Shown here: piece after piece, positions 34,028 to 35,284 of the stretch
Layout: each line of letters begins with the position of its first letter
Numbering within the stretch: the first letter of the stretch is position 1
Source of the DNA: Planctomycetota bacterium
GTDB lineage: Bacteria > Planctomycetota > UBA11346
NCBI GenBank assembly: GCA_025055595.1
Contig: JANWWU010000041.1
Location: 1-35,284 of the forward strand
Direction of reading: 5' to 3'
DNA: 35,284 bases
The notes under the pieces: generated by a model
What the model saw: only the letters and a program-made list of their open reading frames with translations
The model's database searches: none
What the model was told of the DNA's origin: nothing
Made by a program: the position numbers and the translations under genes

Positions 34028-34387
34028 TCAGAGCCTCCTGGCATGATACCAGACGGACAAGGGGGTTTCGACCACCGCGGTCGGGCCGGTGAAGACGAAC
34101 CGGCCCTGGCTATCCTCCACTCGATAGGTCAAGGCGCACCACAGATGGCAGCGGCGCGGCAGCAGGCGCAGGGCGAGCGCATCGCAGAGGTAGCCGAGCC
34201 CGCCGATCAGCACATCGCTGCCGTCGGGGATCTCGGCGGCGACGCGTTCTGCCTCGGCCTCCAGCTCCGCCGGCTGCGGCTGGCAGCGCGCCAGGCGCGG
34301 CGCGGCTTCGACCTCCCAGCCGAGCTCGCGGAAGCGGGCGAGGTAGGCGGTCTGGTCATGAGCGGTGGCGTTGAACAGGCGGCGCAT
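34028..34387 (-). CDS. Small CRISPR-ancillary-like protein (Csx15/16/20-type, tentative)
   Basis: This 119-aa protein is co-transcribed with the CARF nuclease; its stop abuts the nuclease start. It begins MRRLFNATAHDQTAYLARFRELG and contains DVLIGGLGYLCDALALRLLPRRCHLWCALTYRVEDSQGRFVF, the outline of the small Rossmann-like or ring-nuclease-type proteins found beside CARF effectors. By eye it is closest to Csx15-like sequences, but this is not firm. A regulator or ring nuclease that degrades the activating cyclic oligonucleotide would suit its place. The ORF-track start (34492) adds an unrelated Arg-rich tail; the ATG at 34387 lies 5 nt after promoter copy 6, so a leaderless mRNA is predicted. 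Confidence 0.65.
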   Translation of the reverse strand: MRRLFNATAHDQTAYLARFRELGWEVEAAPRLARCQPQPAELEAEAERVAAEIPDGSDVLIGGLGYLCDALALRLLPRRCHLWCALTYRVEDSQGRFVFTGPTAVVETPLSVWYHARRL

Positions 34388-34392
34388 AGCAG

Positions 34393-34422
34393 GGATACCC
34401 GCGCGGGACGGCGCTTCTGACA
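34393..34422 (-). promoter_or_regulatory. Recurrent promoter-like element (copy 6), predicted leaderless
   Basis: On the minus strand TGTCAG (34422-34417), an 18-nt spacer and GTATCC (34398-34393). The ATG at 34387 follows after 5 nt, the same distance as copy 1. Confidence 0.65.
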
Positions 34423-34507
34423 ACGGATGCTGCCCGCGGCGAGGGCGGCGCAACCGAACACGGAACGACGCGCGCGGCGCCGCACCGCGCACGCCGCGGG
34501 GCGGCGC

Positions 34508-34882
34508 TCAGCGGGGCGCCTGCCAGGCTTCGATCAGCGCCCAGCAGCCGAGCCAGGCCAGGCCGCCGACTACCGCGCTGCTCATGTAGACGATGCTCGC
34601 CAGCCACAGGCCGATCGGACCGCGCTCGGGATGGCGCAGCGTCAGGCTGAGGACCAGGATCTGGCCGCCAGCCATCAGCGTGAGAAGCAAGCTGCCCACC
34701 GACGACAGGTAGGCGCTGCCCAGCCAGATCACCGGGACGATCGCCAATCCCGCAAGGACGGCGCACCACAGCACGGCGAGCGCCGTACGCGGCCAGCTCG
34801 GAGCGAAGCCTGCGAACATCTGCGTCATCACGCGCACGACCAGCACCGCGATCGCCGCACCGCTGGCGATCATGCCGAGCAT
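34508..34882 (-). CDS. Small integral membrane protein, unknown
   Basis: This 124-aa protein has about four hydrophobic segments: MIASGAAIAVLVVRVM, ALAVLWCAVLAGLAIVPVIWLG, SVGSLLLTLMAGGQILVLSLTL and LWLASIVYMSSAVVGGLAWLGCW. It is therefore a small inner-membrane protein of unknown function. The start is the ATG at 34882 (or the one at 34873); a GTG at 34900 would give a slightly longer protein. A sigma-70-like promoter lies just upstream. The ORF-track extension to 35266 runs through the tRNA and is wrong. It is monocistronic in appearance, and I see no link to the CRISPR genes. Confidence 0.7.
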   Translation of the reverse strand: MLGMIASGAAIAVLVVRVMTQMFAGFAPSWPRTALAVLWCAVLAGLAIVPVIWLGSAYLSSVGSLLLTLMAGGQILVLSLTLRHPERGPIGLWLASIVYMSSAVVGGLAWLGCWALIEAWQAPR

Positions 34883-34905
34883 CTCGAGGGATCCGTGCAC
34901 CCTGT

Positions 34906-34934
34906 CGATTATTGAACCGAGACGACCTTGGCAA
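34906..34934 (-). promoter_or_regulatory. Sigma-70-like promoter of the small membrane protein
   Basis: On the minus strand TTGCCA (34934-34929), 17-nt spacer and TAATCG (34911-34906). This fits the ordinary housekeeping consensus and contrasts with the TGTCAGA element used by the island genes. Confidence 0.55.
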
Positions 34935-35115
34935 GGGTCATCACAGGCGCGTCGGCGGCGTGCGGTCGGGCCCCAGCGCGCTCGCCGTCTCCGGCCCGCC
35001 CGCGCTGCGCGCGGCCGGCTGCCTCGAGAGGCGCGCGCACGCGTCCGGCGGTTCCCTCGCAGATTGACCACGGTGCATGGTCTGGAGGCTGCCGCCATCG
35101 CCGCACGCCACGGGT

Positions 35116-35205
35116 GGACAGGTGGCAGAGTGGTCGAATGCGCGCGCTTGGAAAGCGCGTAACGGGGCAACTCGTTCGGGGGTTCGAATCCCCCCCTGTC
35201 CGCCA
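35116..35205 (+). tRNA. tRNA-Ser (anticodon GGA)
   Basis: A 90-nt class II tRNA with genome-encoded CCA. The acceptor stem GGACAGG pairs with CCTGTCC, the anticodon loop is CTTGGAAA with anticodon GGA (reads UCC/UCU), there is a long variable arm (CGGGGCAACTCG) and the T-loop is GTTCGAATC. Confidence 0.97.
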
Positions 35206-35284
35206 CCCTCGCCGGCGCCGCCGTCGCGGCAGCAAGCGGCTGCTTCTCGCTCAGCGCCGCGGACATCGGCCGCGCCGAGCGCGC

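Noticed and set aside
35063-35090. TTGACC upstream of tRNA-Ser as a promoter
   Set aside because: The sequence 17 nt downstream (GGCTGC) is not a plausible -10.

Overview
The window is GC-rich bacterial DNA (roughly 70 % GC, strong G/C preference at third codon positions). No taxonomic marker is present. The density of FHA, kinase, vWA and zinc-ribbon proteins and the RT-linked CRISPR genes would suit a Planctomycetota/PVC-type or similar large-genome Gram-negative, but this is a weak inference. Most long entries in the ORF track are antisense or frame shadows.

Layout. (1) 1-5817, housekeeping: a PcrA/UvrD helicase (its far C-terminus is cut by the window edge) behind panC, a small FHA/zinc-ribbon protein, a phosphomannomutase/phosphoglucomutase and fmt. 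(2) 5893-15455, a plus-strand run joined mostly by ATGA/GTGA overlaps: pseudokinase-PP2C fusion, vWA protein, zinc-ribbon/FHA protein, Ser/Thr kinase, second pseudokinase, NrdG-like radical SAM activase, 66-aa peptide, coiled-coil protein and a ClpB-type AAA+ ATPase. Opposite it (15449-19421, minus strand) lie a Lon-type (S16) Ser-Lys protease domain fused to a helical region and two unknown proteins. Together this looks like a phospho-signalling, ATPase and protease system related in parts to the vWA/PP2C/kinase triads of Ter-type stress systems and to multi-component NTP-dependent conflict systems. (3) 19629-23327: a GNAT-Gfo/Idh fusion, a TPR-like protein and a DegT-family aminotransferase, a likely amino-sugar or similar cassette. 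(4) 23604-34387, an RT-linked CRISPR locus: a two-repeat array, cas1, cas2, a 1,052-aa reverse transcriptase-TPR-primase/polymerase fusion, a divergent cas6, and a two-gene operon of a small Csx-like protein plus a 1,195-aa CARF/PD-(D/E)xK nuclease with a large C-terminal extension. No Cas10 or RAMP effector is present. (5) 34508-35205: a small membrane protein and tRNA-Ser(GGA).

Connecting signal. A promoter-like element, TGTCAGA-N17-[C/G]TAT[C/T], precedes the pseudokinase-PP2C gene, the vWA gene, the coiled-coil/AAA pair, the Lon-like operon, the RT-cas2-cas1 operon and the CARF-nuclease operon. In two cases it sits 5 nt from the start codon (predicted leaderless) and in three exactly 19 nt from it. 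I did not find it before the housekeeping genes. This suggests that the signalling module and the CRISPR module share one regulatory programme, possibly one defence island.
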